64,000 nt of DNA from Xenophilus aerolatus (GCA_029968055.1 JASCNX010000006.1:1-64000); one strand, 5' to 3'. Positions 26,913-36,326 are shown, counted from the stretch's first letter. Notes: generated by a model not told the origin, from the sequence alone. A program made the numbers and translations.

Positions 26913-27812
26913 ATGAACTACAAGCACCTGCACTACTTCTGGGCGGCCGCCAAGGCGGGCGGCATCGTGCGCGCGGGCGAGCAGCTGCACATCACCCCGC
27001 AGACCCTGTCCGCGCAGATCAAGCTGCTGGAGGAATCGCTGGGATGCCAGCTCTTCCGCAAGACCGGCCGCAACGTGGAGCTCACCACCGAGGGCCGCAC
27101 GGCCCTGGTCTACGCCGACCAGATCTTCGCGCTCGGCGCCGAGTTGGAGGCTGCCGTGGGCAGCAAGCGCGGGGAGGCGCGCACGCTCAATTTCCGCGTC
27201 GGCATCGCCGATGCGGTGCCCAAGGCCATCGCCTACCGGCTGCTGGAGCCCGCGCTGGGCATCGAGGAGCAGGTGCACCTGATCTGCCACGAGGGGCACT
27301 TTCGCGACCTGCTGGGCCAGCTGTCGGTGCACCGGCTCGACCTGGTGATAGCCAACGAGCCGATGGGCCGGCAGACCAGCGTCAAGGCCTTCAACCATCC
27401 TTTGGGCACCACCGGCATGGCCTTCTTCGCCGCGCCGGTGCTGCGGCGGGAGCTGCAGGGCAGCTTTCCCGCCTGCCTGGACGGCATGCCGATGCTGATG
27501 CAGGGTTCGGCCTCGGCGATGCGCCAGCGGCTGGACGTCTGGCTGGCCGAGCAGAGCCTGCGGCCGCAGCTGATCGGCGAGTTCGACGACGCGGCGCTGC
27601 TCAAGGCCTTCGGCGGCGAGGGCCGGGGCGTGTTCATGTCGCCCGCGGTGCTGGAGGACGAGACCTGCTCGCAGTACGGCGTGGAGGTGATCGGCCGCGC
27701 GCCGGAGCTCGAGGAGGAATTCTTCGCCATTTCCGTCGAGCGGCGCATCACCCACCCCTGCGTGGCGGCCATCACGCGCGCGGCGCGCGGGCACTTCCTG
27801 CGGGGCGGCTGA
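26913..27812 (+). CDS. nhaR: NhaR-type LysR transcriptional activator
   Basis: 299 residues, close to NhaR length. N terminus MNYKHLHYFWAAAKAGGIVR with the winged helix GEQLHITPQTLSAQIKLLEE (residues 22-41) and the family segment GCQLFRKTGRNVELTTEG. In enterobacteria NhaR responds to Na+ and controls the antiporter gene nhaA; no antiporter gene is adjacent here. The gene is preceded by a gap shared with the BAX-inhibitor-like gene. The ortholog name rests on the strong N-terminal similarity. Confidence 0.85.
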   Translation: MNYKHLHYFWAAAKAGGIVRAGEQLHITPQTLSAQIKLLEESLGCQLFRKTGRNVELTTEGRTALVYADQIFALGAELEAAVGSKRGEARTLNFRVGIADAVPKAIAYRLLEPALGIEEQVHLICHEGHFRDLLGQLSVHRLDLVIANEPMGRQTSVKAFNHPLGTTGMAFFAAPVLRRELQGSFPACLDGMPMLMQGSASAMRQRLDVWLAEQSLRPQLIGEFDDAALLKAFGGEGRGVFMSPAVLEDETCSQYGVEVIGRAPELEEEFFAISVERRITHPCVAAITRAARGHFLRGG

Positions 27813-27821
27813 GGCGACGCG

Positions 27822-28253
27822 TCAGTAGCCGCTGTCGATCAGGCGCGCGCGCAGTGCCTGCAGCGACTTGCGCACGCGCGTGATCTCGGCCGGCGAGCAG
27901 ACCGAAAGAACGTCCTCGGTCAGCGCATCCACCGCTGCCTCGGCTTTCTCGTAGACCCTGCGCCCCTTCGGGGCCAGGCGCACCACCACGGAGCGCCCGT
28001 CCTGGTCGGAGCCGGTGCGCTCGACCCAGCCGCGCTCCTCCATGCTGTGCAGCATGCGGGTGAGGCGGGTGCGCTCGTAGGCAGTCCATTGGGCCAGCTC
28101 CTGCATCGTGAGCGGCCCCTTGCGCAGCAGCGTGCCGAGCGTGCGCCACTCGGTGTTGAGCAGGCCCAGCGGGCGCAGCGCGTCGCCGATGGCGCGGTCG
28201 CGCCGGTACACCACCTGGGTGCACAGAAAAAAGATGTGGTCTTCCAGTTCCAT
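27822..28253 (-). CDS. MarR-family regulator of the adjacent oxidase/deaminase genes
   Basis: 143 residues. The winged helix spans about 40-100 (LTMQELAQWTAYERTRLTRMLHSMEERGWVERTGSDQDGR). A strong AGGAGG precedes the ATG at 28253. It is divergent from the FAD oxidase/binding protein/deaminase set, with a perfect 17-base palindrome at 28301-28317 between them, so it is the likely local repressor. The ligand is unknown. Confidence 0.88.
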   Translation of the reverse strand: MELEDHIFFLCTQVVYRRDRAIGDALRPLGLLNTEWRTLGTLLRKGPLTMQELAQWTAYERTRLTRMLHSMEERGWVERTGSDQDGRSVVVRLAPKGRRVYEKAEAAVDALTEDVLSVCSPAEITRVRKSLQALRARLIDSGY

Positions 28254-28300
28254 CGCGGCCCCTCCTGCCTCCAAATATGCCGACCGTCCCTGCGCCGCAA

Positions 28301-28317
28301 GCGCCATGCCATGGCGC
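28301..28317. promoter_or_regulatory. candidate MarR operator
   Basis: GCGCCATGCCATGGCGC is a perfect palindrome with 8-base arms around one base, inside the 231-base gap between the MarR gene and the FAD oxidase gene. Length and symmetry suit a MarR dimer. Confidence 0.5.
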
Positions 28318-28484
28318 CTCCCGATGCGTGCATTTTCACGTACAGGCATGCTCCTTGCAACGCGATTCTCCGACGACGTGACGAGCCCAGGGTTCGTGCA
28401 CGGCGGCGGCTGCCCGTGCCGCCCCGCGCACGACGACCGCCCCGCAGCGACGGCGCCACAACCCTTCTTGTGGAGAACCTGCGC

Positions 28485-29912
28485 ATGAACGACACCGCTG
28501 CCTTCCTCGCCGCGCTGGGCGACGTCCCGGCCATTGCCGACCCCGACATCGTCCGTCGCAAGAGCCGCGACATGACGGCCAACTTCAGCCCCGTGATGAA
28601 GGACGACGCGCTCGGCCACGTCGCCGACCTGATCGTGCAGCCGCGCGACAAGGCCGACGTGCTGCGCATCGCCTCGGCCGCGGCACGCACCCGCATGCCG
28701 CTGGTGATGCGCGGCGCCGGCACCTGCAATTTCGGCCAGGGCATTCCGCTGGCCGGCGGCGCGATGGTCGACATGACCGGCCTGGACCGGGTGCTGCGCA
28801 CCGGCGCCGGTCGGGTGCGCGCCGAGGCCGGTGCCCGGCTCGCGGCCATCGACGAGGCCACGCGGCCCACCGGCTGGGAGCTGCGCATCCACTCATCCAC
28901 GAAGAAGGTCGCCACGCTGGGCGGCTTCGTGGGCGGCGGGCATGCGGGCGTGGGCAGCTGCGCCTGGGGCATCCTGCGCGACCGCGGCAACATCCTCGGC
29001 CTGGAGGTGGTGAGCGTGGAGGAGGAACCGCGCACCGTCGAGCTCACCGGCGACCGGGTGAACCTGGTCCACCACGCCTACGGCAGCAACGGCATCATCA
29101 CCGAGCTGGAGATGCCGTTGGCGCCGGCCTGGGACTGGCGCGAGGCGATCGTCGTGTTTCCCGAGTTCATGACCTCGGTCGAGTTCGCGCATGCGCTGGC
29201 GACGGCCGACGGCATCGAGAAGAAGCTGGTCTCGGTGATCGGCGGGCCGATCTGGCGCATGATGCGCGTGCTGCGCCCCTACGGGCGGGAAGGCACCGAG
29301 GGCATGGTGCTGGCGATGGTGGCCGAGCCCTTCCTCGAATCCTTCCACGCGCTGGTGCGCGAATTCGGCGGCACCGTGACCTGCGAGGCGCCCGAGGGCC
29401 GCGGCCCCTACCGCATCCCGCTGTACGAGATGGCCTGGGGCCACACGCGCATGCACGTGAACCGGGAGCATCCCGAGATCGTCAGCAACGTCGGCCTGTA
29501 CCTCGACCCCGACCTGGTGGGCGCCATCCGCCGCAGCCACCGCCGCTTCGCGCACCTGTCCGGCATGCACTTCGAGGCCAAGCGCTTCGACGGGCGGCTG
29601 AGCTTCCAGGGCTCGCCCTTCTTCCGCTACGAGGGCGACGCGCACCTGGCCGAGGTCATGCGCGGCATGGCCGAGGACGGCGCCATGGTCGCCAACAACC
29701 ACACCTTCCTGGTCAAGGAAGGCGGCATGAAGTCCGTCGACGGCGAGGACGCCGCCTTCAAGCACGCGATGGACCCGCACGGCCTCATGAACCCCGGCAA
29801 GCTGCGCTTCGACGCCGCGGCGCCGAAGGAGAGCACGGGCGGCGACCTGCCCAGCGCCGGCTGGCGCTTCCGCGATGCCGGCACCCGCGAAACCACCGAA
29901 GCCACCGCCTGA
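28485..29912 (+). CDS. FAD-linked oxidase (GlcD / D-lactate dehydrogenase superfamily)
   Basis: 475 residues. The FAD-binding PCMH domain covers about 50-210, with MPLVMRGAGTCNFGQGIPLAGGA and the STKKVATLGGFVGGGHAGVGS loop, followed by a C-terminal oxidase domain ending in HAMDPHGLMNPGKL. The latter closing motif is typical of glycolate oxidase GlcD and related 2-hydroxyacid dehydrogenases. GGAG lies upstream of the ATG. It begins an operon with a periplasmic binding protein and a cytosine-deaminase-like enzyme. The substrate cannot be assigned; the context points to a nitrogen heterocycle or a product of it. Confidence 0.82.
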   Translation: MNDTAAFLAALGDVPAIADPDIVRRKSRDMTANFSPVMKDDALGHVADLIVQPRDKADVLRIASAAARTRMPLVMRGAGTCNFGQGIPLAGGAMVDMTGLDRVLRTGAGRVRAEAGARLAAIDEATRPTGWELRIHSSTKKVATLGGFVGGGHAGVGSCAWGILRDRGNILGLEVVSVEEEPRTVELTGDRVNLVHHAYGSNGIITELEMPLAPAWDWREAIVVFPEFMTSVEFAHALATADGIEKKLVSVIGGPIWRMMRVLRPYGREGTEGMVLAMVAEPFLESFHALVREFGGTVTCEAPEGRGPYRIPLYEMAWGHTRMHVNREHPEIVSNVGLYLDPDLVGAIRRSHRRFAHLSGMHFEAKRFDGRLSFQGSPFFRYEGDAHLAEVMRGMAEDGAMVANNHTFLVKEGGMKSVDGEDAAFKHAMDPHGLMNPGKLRFDAAAPKESTGGDLPSAGWRFRDAGTRETTEATA

Positions 29913-29935
29913 CCCGGCACCGAAAGGACCCCACC

Positions 29936-30967
29936 ATGACCGACGTCTCCGCGCCCCGCACCCCCGCTTTCACGCGCCGCAGGGCCATCGTCGCCCTCGG
30001 CGGTGCCGCTGTCGTGTCGCACATGCCCACCTTCCTGCCGCGTGCCACGGCGCAGGGCCTGACCAAGGTCAGCGTGCAGACCGGCTGGCTGGCCCAGGCC
30101 GAGCACGGCGGCCTGTACCAGGCCCTGGCCACCGGCATCTACAAGGAGCATGGCCTGGACGTGGAGATCCGCCCCGGCGGCCCGCAGGTCAACGTGGTGC
30201 AGCTCTTCCTGGCCGGCACCTGCGACTTCGCCGATGCCGACAGCTTCCGCGCCTTCGCCTTCGCGCAGGACAAGCTGCCCGCGGTGGCGGTGGCCTCCTT
30301 CTTCCAGAAGGACCCGCGCGTGCTCATGTCGCACCCCGGCACCGGCAACGACACGCTGGCCGCCCTCAAGGGCAAGCCGCTGATGGTCGCGACCACCGGG
30401 CGGCAGACCTACTGGCTGTGGCTCAAGGCCAAGTACGGCATGACCGACGACCAGCTGCGCCCCTACGCCTTCAGCCTCGCGCCCTGGCTGGTCGACAAGC
30501 AGGTCACGGTGCAGGGCTACCTCACCAGCGAGCCCTTCAACGCCCGCAAGTCGGGCGTCGAGCCCGTGGTGCACCTGCTGGCCGACCAGGGCTTCGACAA
30601 CTACGCCAACGTGACCATCGCCAGCCCCAAGCTGGTGAAGGACAAGCCCGAGCTGGTGCAGCACTTCGTCGATGCCACCGCCAAGGGCTGGTCGACCTAC
30701 CTGAACGGCGACGCCTCGGCCGCCAACGCGATGATCCAGAAGCACAACCCGCAGATGGCCAGCGACACCATCGCCTACGCGATCGACGCGATGAAGAAGT
30801 ACAACATCGTCGAGACCGCCGAGACCAAGGCCAAGGGCATCGGCACCATGAGCGAGGCGCGCTGGAAGAGCTTCTACGATGCGATGGTGGCCGCCGGCGC
30901 CCAGGCGCCCGGCCTGGACGTGAAGCAGGTCTACACCCTGCAGTTCCTGGGCCGCAAGACGGCCTGA
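29936..30967 (+). CDS. NMT1/THI5-type ABC substrate-binding protein
   Basis: 343 residues. The leader holds an RRR twin-arginine-like motif (TRRRAIVALGG) before a hydrophobic core and a cleavage region near ATAQG, so export by Tat is possible. The mature part reads VSVQTGWLAQAEHGGLYQALATGIYKEHGLDV, typical of receptors for pyrimidines, sulfonates or nitrate. There are no ABC permease or ATPase genes in the window, so it must borrow a transporter. The downstream deaminase makes a pyrimidine-like ligand attractive. The start is chosen from GAAAGGA, 9 bases upstream. Confidence 0.85.
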   Translation: MTDVSAPRTPAFTRRRAIVALGGAAVVSHMPTFLPRATAQGLTKVSVQTGWLAQAEHGGLYQALATGIYKEHGLDVEIRPGGPQVNVVQLFLAGTCDFADADSFRAFAFAQDKLPAVAVASFFQKDPRVLMSHPGTGNDTLAALKGKPLMVATTGRQTYWLWLKAKYGMTDDQLRPYAFSLAPWLVDKQVTVQGYLTSEPFNARKSGVEPVVHLLADQGFDNYANVTIASPKLVKDKPELVQHFVDATAKGWSTYLNGDASAANAMIQKHNPQMASDTIAYAIDAMKKYNIVETAETKAKGIGTMSEARWKSFYDAMVAAGAQAPGLDVKQVYTLQFLGRKTA

Positions 30968-30989
30968 GACCACCCGGGACCCACCGCCG

Positions 30990-32345
30990 ATGACCCACGC
31001 CTTCTTCGCCCCGCCGGACGCCGGCCCCTACGTCCTGCGCAACGCCCGCGCGCCGCGCTGCCTGGTCGACGCCGCCGACGCCGGGCCGCTGGCACCCGCG
31101 GGCGACGGCGACCTGGTGGCCGTCGACCTGCAGGTGGCCGACGGCCGCGTCGCCGCCATCGCGCCGGGCGGCAGTTTCGCGGCCGACCGGGGGCCCGACC
31201 TCGACGCGTCGCTGGTCCTGCCCGGCTTCGTCGACGTGCACACGCACCTCGACAAGGGCCACATCTGGCCGCGCCAGCCCAACGCCACCGGCGACGGCGC
31301 CGGTGCCGCGGCTGCCACGCAGCGCGACCGCACCGCGAACTGGCATGCCGAGGACGTGCGCCGCCGCATGGACTTCGCGCTGCGCACCGCCTACGCCAAG
31401 GGCGTGGTGGCGATCCGCACGCACCTCGACTCGCTGGCGCCCCAGGCATCGATCTCGTTCCCCGTGTTCCGCGAGGTGCGCGCGCAGTGGGCCGGGCGCA
31501 TCGACCTGCAGGTGTCGTCCATCGCGCCGCTGGACATCTTCCTCGGCGACGAGGGCGTGCGGCTGGCCGACATCGTGGCCGAGAGCGGCGGCAACCTCGG
31601 CTGCGTGACCAAGTCCCAGCGCTTCCCCGGCGACCCGATGCCGCCCGACCTGGACGATGCGCTGGCGCGGGTGTTCCAGCTCGCGACCGAGCGCGGGCTG
31701 GACGTCGACCTGCACGTGGACGAGTCGACCGACCCGCGGGCGCGCTCGCTGATCCGCGTGGCGCGCACCGCCATCGCGCAACAGTTCAAGGGCCGCATCC
31801 TCTGCGGCCACTGCACCTCGCTGGCGCTGCAGACCGACGAGTTCATCGAGGAGACGATCGCCGCCTGCCGCGAGGCCGGCATCGCGATCGTGAGTCTGCC
31901 CACGGTCAACATGTACCTGCAGGACCGCAGTACCGACGCCACGCGCACGCCGCGCTGGCGCGGCGTGACGGTGCTGCACGAGCTGAAGGCGCGCGGCGTG
32001 CAGGTGGCCGTGGCGGGCGACAACTGCCGCGACCCCTTCTACGCCTACGGCGACCACGACATGCTGGACACCTACACCCAGGCCGTGAAGATCCTGCACC
32101 TGGACCACCCCTTCGGCGACTGGATCCGCGCGGCGAGCGCCACGCCCGCCGCCATCATGGGCCTGCCCGATCGCGGCATGCTGCGCGCCGGTGCGCCGGC
32201 CGACCTGATGGTGCTGCGCGCCCGCAGCTACTCGGAGATGCTGGCGCGCCACCAGTTCGACCGCACCGTGCTGCGCGCCGGCCGCGCCATCGACACGACG
32301 CTGCCCGACTACCGCGAGCTGGACGACCTGGTGTCGGGACGCTGA
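30990..32345 (+). CDS. cytosine-deaminase-like amidohydrolase
   Basis: 451 residues, TIM-barrel amidohydrolase. Metal and catalytic motifs in order: VDVHTHLDKGH (His84, His86), the DLHVDES segment matching CodA's His/Glu site, LCGHCTSLAL, and AGDNCRDPFYAYGDHDML with the metal Asp. This order is that of E. coli cytosine deaminase CodA. The C-terminal part re-enters the small domain (MLRAGAPADLMVLRAR). It probably deaminates or hydrolyses a pyrimidine or related ring imported through the preceding receptor. A few family members act on creatinine or triazines, so the substrate remains open. Confidence 0.85.
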   Translation: MTHAFFAPPDAGPYVLRNARAPRCLVDAADAGPLAPAGDGDLVAVDLQVADGRVAAIAPGGSFAADRGPDLDASLVLPGFVDVHTHLDKGHIWPRQPNATGDGAGAAAATQRDRTANWHAEDVRRRMDFALRTAYAKGVVAIRTHLDSLAPQASISFPVFREVRAQWAGRIDLQVSSIAPLDIFLGDEGVRLADIVAESGGNLGCVTKSQRFPGDPMPPDLDDALARVFQLATERGLDVDLHVDESTDPRARSLIRVARTAIAQQFKGRILCGHCTSLALQTDEFIEETIAACREAGIAIVSLPTVNMYLQDRSTDATRTPRWRGVTVLHELKARGVQVAVAGDNCRDPFYAYGDHDMLDTYTQAVKILHLDHPFGDWIRAASATPAAIMGLPDRGMLRAGAPADLMVLRARSYSEMLARHQFDRTVLRAGRAIDTTLPDYRELDDLVSGR

Positions 32346-32426
32346 GCGCCTCGGCGCGTCGAGCCGGGCGGGGCGCCAGCGCCGGCCGGGCGGGGTCGCG
32401 CGGTGCGCGTCCGATTGCCTTCCCGC

Positions 32427-33068
32427 TCAGCCGCGGGCCAGCGGGTTGGGCGTCGGCTCGGCCACCTTGCGCAGCAGGTTGCGGTCGGTGTGGTGGAAGG
32501 GCGCCGCCTGCCCGAGGATCTGCATCACCGTGTCTTCCTCGTAGCCCCAGGTGCCGTCGTCGTGGATGGTCACCGTGATGCGGAACTCGGTGGTGCGGAA
32601 GGCCTCGTGCAGGAAGGGCGCCGAGCAGATGCCGTAGGTGTCGGCGCCCTGCGTCGCCACCACCTCGAAGCGCTTCGCATCCGGCGCGGCCACGCCGGCC
32701 GCCATCGCGATCTGCGCGCGCGGAATCGTCAGGGTGTGGATCACCGTCGAGGTGGCCGGCTCCCAGAGCCAGAAGCCGACCTGCTCGTGGTAGGTCTTGA
32801 CCTGGTCGGGCTTGGTGATGTGCGTGTGGTAGCGCAGGCCGTAGAGCAGCTGCGGCCCGTTGGTGGTCGGGTCGATCGGCTGCAGCTCGATGCGTTCGAC
32901 GTAGGCCTGCTTCTTCGGCCCTTCGGCCTTGGGCTTCACGTCCAGGCCGCGCTCGCCCTGCCAGATGCCGGCCATGCCGGTGAGCGGACCGAGGTGGGCC
33001 AGCGTGTTGTAGTCGACGTCGTGCGGCTCGGTGTAGATGTCGCGCGTGGGGGCGGGGCTGCTGCTCAT
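32427..33068 (-). CDS. heme-binding beta-barrel (FABP/nitrobindin-like) protein
   Basis: 213 residues. The motif GPLTGMAGIWQGERGLDVKP near residues 27-46 marks the nitrobindin-like barrel, followed by alternating strands up to DDGTWGYEEDTVMQIL. Members bind heme or fatty-acid-like ligands; several are of unknown role. The start at 33068 has no strong ribosome binding site, and a GTG or ATG further upstream would add a Pro/Arg-rich stretch that looks non-coding. Confidence 0.7.
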   Translation of the reverse strand: MSSSPAPTRDIYTEPHDVDYNTLAHLGPLTGMAGIWQGERGLDVKPKAEGPKKQAYVERIELQPIDPTTNGPQLLYGLRYHTHITKPDQVKTYHEQVGFWLWEPATSTVIHTLTIPRAQIAMAAGVAAPDAKRFEVVATQGADTYGICSAPFLHEAFRTTEFRITVTIHDDGTWGYEEDTVMQILGQAAPFHHTDRNLLRKVAEPTPNPLARG

Positions 33069-33141
33069 GGTGGTGCATCGGAGTGTCGGCGCCGGCAATG
33101 TAGCGCGCACCGTGCCAGCCCGGGGCACCGCGCCCCACGGA

Positions 33142-34140
33142 TCAGATCGCCGCCACGCTCCCCGTCACCGGCAGCACGATGCCGGTGATGTAGCCCGCGC
33201 ACACCGGCGAGGCGAGGAACACGTAGGCCGGCGACAGCTCCTCGGGCTGCGCCACGCGCTTGAAGTCGGTCTCCTTGCCGAATTGGCGCACGTCGGCCGG
33301 CTTCTTGTCGGCCGGGTTCAGCGGCGTCCACACCGGCCCGGGCGCCACCGCGTTGACGCGGATGCCGCGGTCGATCACGTTCAGCGCCAGCGCCTTGGTG
33401 AAGGCGTGGATCGCGCCCTTGGTCGCCGAGTAGTCGATCAGGTTCTTGCTGCCCTGCAGCCCGGTGCGCGAGCCCGTGTTGATGATCGACGCGCCGGACT
33501 GCATGTGCGGCAGCGCCGCGCGCGCCATGCGCAGGTAGCCGCCGATGTTGGTCTGCAGCGTGAGGTCGATGCGCTCGTCGTCGATGTCCTCCAGCCGGTC
33601 GGCATGCAGCTGGAAGGCCGCGTTGTTCACCAGGATGTCGAGCCGGCCGAAGGCCTTCACCGTCTGCTGCACGGCCTTCTCGCAGAAGGCGCGCTTGCGC
33701 ACGTCGCCCTTGATGAGCAGGCAGCGCCGGCCTTCGGCCTCGACGTGCGCGCGGGTCTCCTCCGCGTCGGCTGTTTCGCTCAAGTAGACGATCGCCACGT
33801 CGGCGCCCTCGCGCGCGAACAGCACCGCCACGGCGCGGCCGATGCCGGAGTCGCCCCCGGTGACGATGGCGGCCATGCCGGCCAGCTTGCCGCTGCCGAC
33901 GTAGCCCGGCGCCGTGAAGCGCGGGCGCAGGCTCATGTCCTTCTCGCGCCCCGGCTTGGCGAGTTGCTGGCCTGGCAGCGTTTCGGGCTGGCGCCGGCCC
34001 GACACCTGCACGGCACCGCCGGCGGCGGGCGCCTTCGGCGCCTGCGCCTCGCGCGACTTCTGGCGGCGCTGGGCGGCGCGGTGGCGCTCGGGCAGCGAAC
34101 CGGTGGTCTTGCGGGAGGAAGAAGGGGGGGTCTTGGCCAT
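33142..34140 (-). CDS. short-chain dehydrogenase/reductase with a disordered N-terminal tail
   Basis: 332 residues. The first ~65 residues are basic and Pro/Ser-rich and lack structure. The SDR core then begins at AAIVTGGDSGIGRAVAVLFAREG (NAD(P)-binding Gly motif), with LVNNAAF, the catalytic Ser in NTGSRTG, and YSATKGA (Tyr and Lys). It resembles YghA-type dehydrogenases. AGGAT precedes the ATG. It stands alone; the substrate is unknown. Confidence 0.88.
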   Translation of the reverse strand: MAKTPPSSSRKTTGSLPERHRAAQRRQKSREAQAPKAPAAGGAVQVSGRRQPETLPGQQLAKPGREKDMSLRPRFTAPGYVGSGKLAGMAAIVTGGDSGIGRAVAVLFAREGADVAIVYLSETADAEETRAHVEAEGRRCLLIKGDVRKRAFCEKAVQQTVKAFGRLDILVNNAAFQLHADRLEDIDDERIDLTLQTNIGGYLRMARAALPHMQSGASIINTGSRTGLQGSKNLIDYSATKGAIHAFTKALALNVIDRGIRVNAVAPGPVWTPLNPADKKPADVRQFGKETDFKRVAQPEELSPAYVFLASPVCAGYITGIVLPVTGSVAAI

Positions 34141-34480
34141 GTCAAATCCTGGGCTTGCGTGAGGGAATGCAGCGCCTTTGCTACAGGCTTGGCGGCCTGG
34201 GCTGCGTCGTGTGCCTGCACTGTGCGTTCTCGAGTGAGCGGGGACTGTCGTCCGGCACCGCATGGCGGGCGACGGGCAGACCGACGATCGATGCCTGTGC
34301 GCCGCTGGCAGAAGGCCTCTCAGGGCAATCCGCTATGGGTCAGCGCCCTGTCAGCCGATAAGATCGCGCACCCTTTTTGGCCGCCGGCTGTTCCGGTGCC
34401 AGAGGCATCCCCTCGAGGCCGGGCCGCGACCCGCGGCGGGCCGGGGGCCTTTCACCACGACCTGCATTAGCGGAGAGACC

Positions 34481-35455
34481 ATGAAGAAACTGTTCGCCCT
34501 CGCGGCGATCGCCGTTGCCGCCACCGGCGTCCATGCCCAGGATTTCCCGGCGGGCAAGCCCGTCACCCTGGTGGTGCCCTTCGCCGCCGGCGGCCCGACC
34601 GACAAGGTCGCGCGCGACCTGGCCGAGGCGCTGCAGAAGCCCCTGGGCACCACCGTGATCGTCGACAACACCGCCGGCGCCGGCAGCACCATCGGCAACG
34701 CCAAGGTGGCCCGCGCCAGGAACGACGGCTACACGCTGCTGCTCACGCACGTGGGCATGGCCACCACGCCGGTGCTCTACCGCAAGCTGCCCTACAACTG
34801 GGAAACCGACTTCGAGTACCTGGGCATGATCAACGACGTGCCCATGACGCTCATCGGCAAGCCGCAGCTGGAGGCGAAAAACTTCAAGGAACTGCGCGAC
34901 TGGATCAGCAAGGCGGGCGGCAAGGTGAACCTGGGCAACGCCGGCATCGGCTCCGCGTCGCACCTGTGCGGGCTGCTCTTCCAGAGCGAACTGAAGGCCG
35001 AGATGACCACCGTGCCCTACAAGGGCACCGCGCCGGCCATCGCCGACCTGATGGGCGGCCAGATCGACCTGCTGTGCGACCAGACCACCAACACCACCAG
35101 CCAGATCGAGGCCGGCAAGGTGAAGGCCTACGGCGTGACCACGGCCAAGCGCCTGACCACGCCCGCGCTGAAGAACATCCCGACGCTGGACGAATCGGGC
35201 CTGAAGAACTTCCAGGTCACGATCTGGCACGGCCTGTACGCGCCCAAGGGCACGCCGGCGCCGGTGCTCAAGAAGATCAACGACGCGCTCAAGGTGGCGC
35301 TGAAGGACCCGGACTTCATCAAGCGTGAAGAGGCGCTGGGTGCGGTGGTGATCAACGACAAGCGCGTCGAGCCCGCGGAGCACAAGAAGTTCGTGCAGGC
35401 CGAGGTGGCGCGCTTCGGGCCGGTGATCAAGGCGGCGGGGGTGTACGCCGACTGA
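34481..35455 (+). CDS. Bug-family tripartite tricarboxylate receptor, copy 2
   Basis: 324 residues with a signal peptide (KKLFALAAIAVAATGVHAQ) and the opening FPAGKPVTLVVPFAAGGPTDKVARD. Ligand-cleft landmarks: VDNTAGAGSTIGNAKVA, GYTLLLTHVG and TVPYKGTAPAIADLMGGQID. GGAGA precedes the ATG. It is a single-gene unit with its own terminator at 35483-35519. The 340 bases upstream separate it from the divergent SDR gene; I saw no confident promoter there, only a weak TAAGAT near 34360. Confidence 0.94.
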   Translation: MKKLFALAAIAVAATGVHAQDFPAGKPVTLVVPFAAGGPTDKVARDLAEALQKPLGTTVIVDNTAGAGSTIGNAKVARARNDGYTLLLTHVGMATTPVLYRKLPYNWETDFEYLGMINDVPMTLIGKPQLEAKNFKELRDWISKAGGKVNLGNAGIGSASHLCGLLFQSELKAEMTTVPYKGTAPAIADLMGGQIDLLCDQTTNTTSQIEAGKVKAYGVTTAKRLTTPALKNIPTLDESGLKNFQVTIWHGLYAPKGTPAPVLKKINDALKVALKDPDFIKREEALGAVVINDKRVEPAEHKKFVQAEVARFGPVIKAAGVYAD

Positions 35456-35482
35456 GTTTTTCGCTCGGTTTCTGTTGCGCGG

Positions 35483-35519
35483 ACCGTTGCCTCTTTTGGG
35501 GGGCAACGGTCTTTTTTTT
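35483..35519 (+). terminator. rho-independent terminator after Bug receptor 2
   Basis: Nine-base perfect stem ACCGTTGCC / GGCAACGGT (35483-35491 and 35502-35510) and a run of eight T (35512-35519). A textbook intrinsic terminator for the plus strand. Confidence 0.93.
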
Positions 35520-35570
35520 GGTTGGTCTTTTCGGGTTCTTTTTTGGTGTTGTTGTTGGGTTGAGGCAGGG

Positions 35571-36290
35571 GCCGGGATGTGCGCCCGGCGGCGCAGTCAC
35601 TTTCTCTTGTCTCGCCAAGAGAAAGTAACCAAAGAGAAGGCGACCCCACTGTCTGCGTCCCGCAGCGTTGCTGCGGGCAACCTGCGGTGCTCGCGGCTGG
35701 CGGGGTCCGCGCAAACTCGCTTCGCTCAAACATGCGCGGCCCTTTTTCCGCCAGCCGCTGCGCTCCTCGGCGCACACAGAGGGGGCCCGGGGGACAGGGG
35801 TCAACAAGCTGCTGCGCAGCCTTGTCCTCGTGGTGTTTTTCCCCCTCTCCCTCTGGGAGAGGGTTGGGGTGAGGGAATGCAGCCTGGGCACGGCATGGCC
35901 TCATCCACCTCCCGGCGCCCTCACCCCCGCCCTCTCCCAGAGGGAGAGGGAGTAACAGCCAGCCGCGCAGCGGCTCACTCATTGGCAGGCCGAGCGAAGC
36001 AATGGCCCGTGTGCTCTTGCCCTTCTGGATGCGCCTGCGACGTGGCGCTGGCGGGGTGGCAGCTGTGCCGCGTGCGGCAACAGCTGCTTCGTCATCTGAC
36101 TCGCCGCAGCTGTTTGAGCGAAGTGAACGCAGTGAACGCAGCGAGTTCTGCGGCGCACCCCGTCAGCGTCACGGCGCAGGTTGCCCGCAGCGAAGCGAAG
36201 GGTCGCAGCCAGCAGGGTCGCCTTTTCTTTGCCTACTTTCTTTTGGCGAAGCAAAAGAAAGTAGGTGCGCCGCCGGGCGCACATCCCGGC
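35571..36290. repeat. 720-base composite repeat with long terminal inverted arms, no gene
   Basis: The first 76 bases (35571-35646) match the reverse complement of the last 76 (36215-36290) at about 85%; similarity continues inward for roughly another 90 bases with gaps. Each arm itself holds a hairpin of the CTTTCT...AGAAAG type. No transposase or other credible gene lies inside. It covers most of the 871-base non-coding stretch between the Bug receptor and the PQQ dehydrogenase. Confidence 0.85.
35842..35950. repeat. inner inverted pair of 33-base REP-like elements
   Basis: The 33-base word at 35843-35875 (starting CCCTCTCCCTCTGGGAGAGG) recurs inverted at 35918-35950 with about two mismatches. 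Each is itself a hairpin. This REP type is common in proteobacterial intergenic DNA. Here the pair sits in the middle of the larger repeat. Confidence 0.85.
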
Positions 36291-36326
36291 TCCTGCTCAT
36301 GAACAACCAGCAAAGTCAAAAAATCC

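Noticed and set aside
35571-36290. Insertion sequence or transposon with a transposase
   Set aside because: No frame inside gives a credible protein; only repeats are present.
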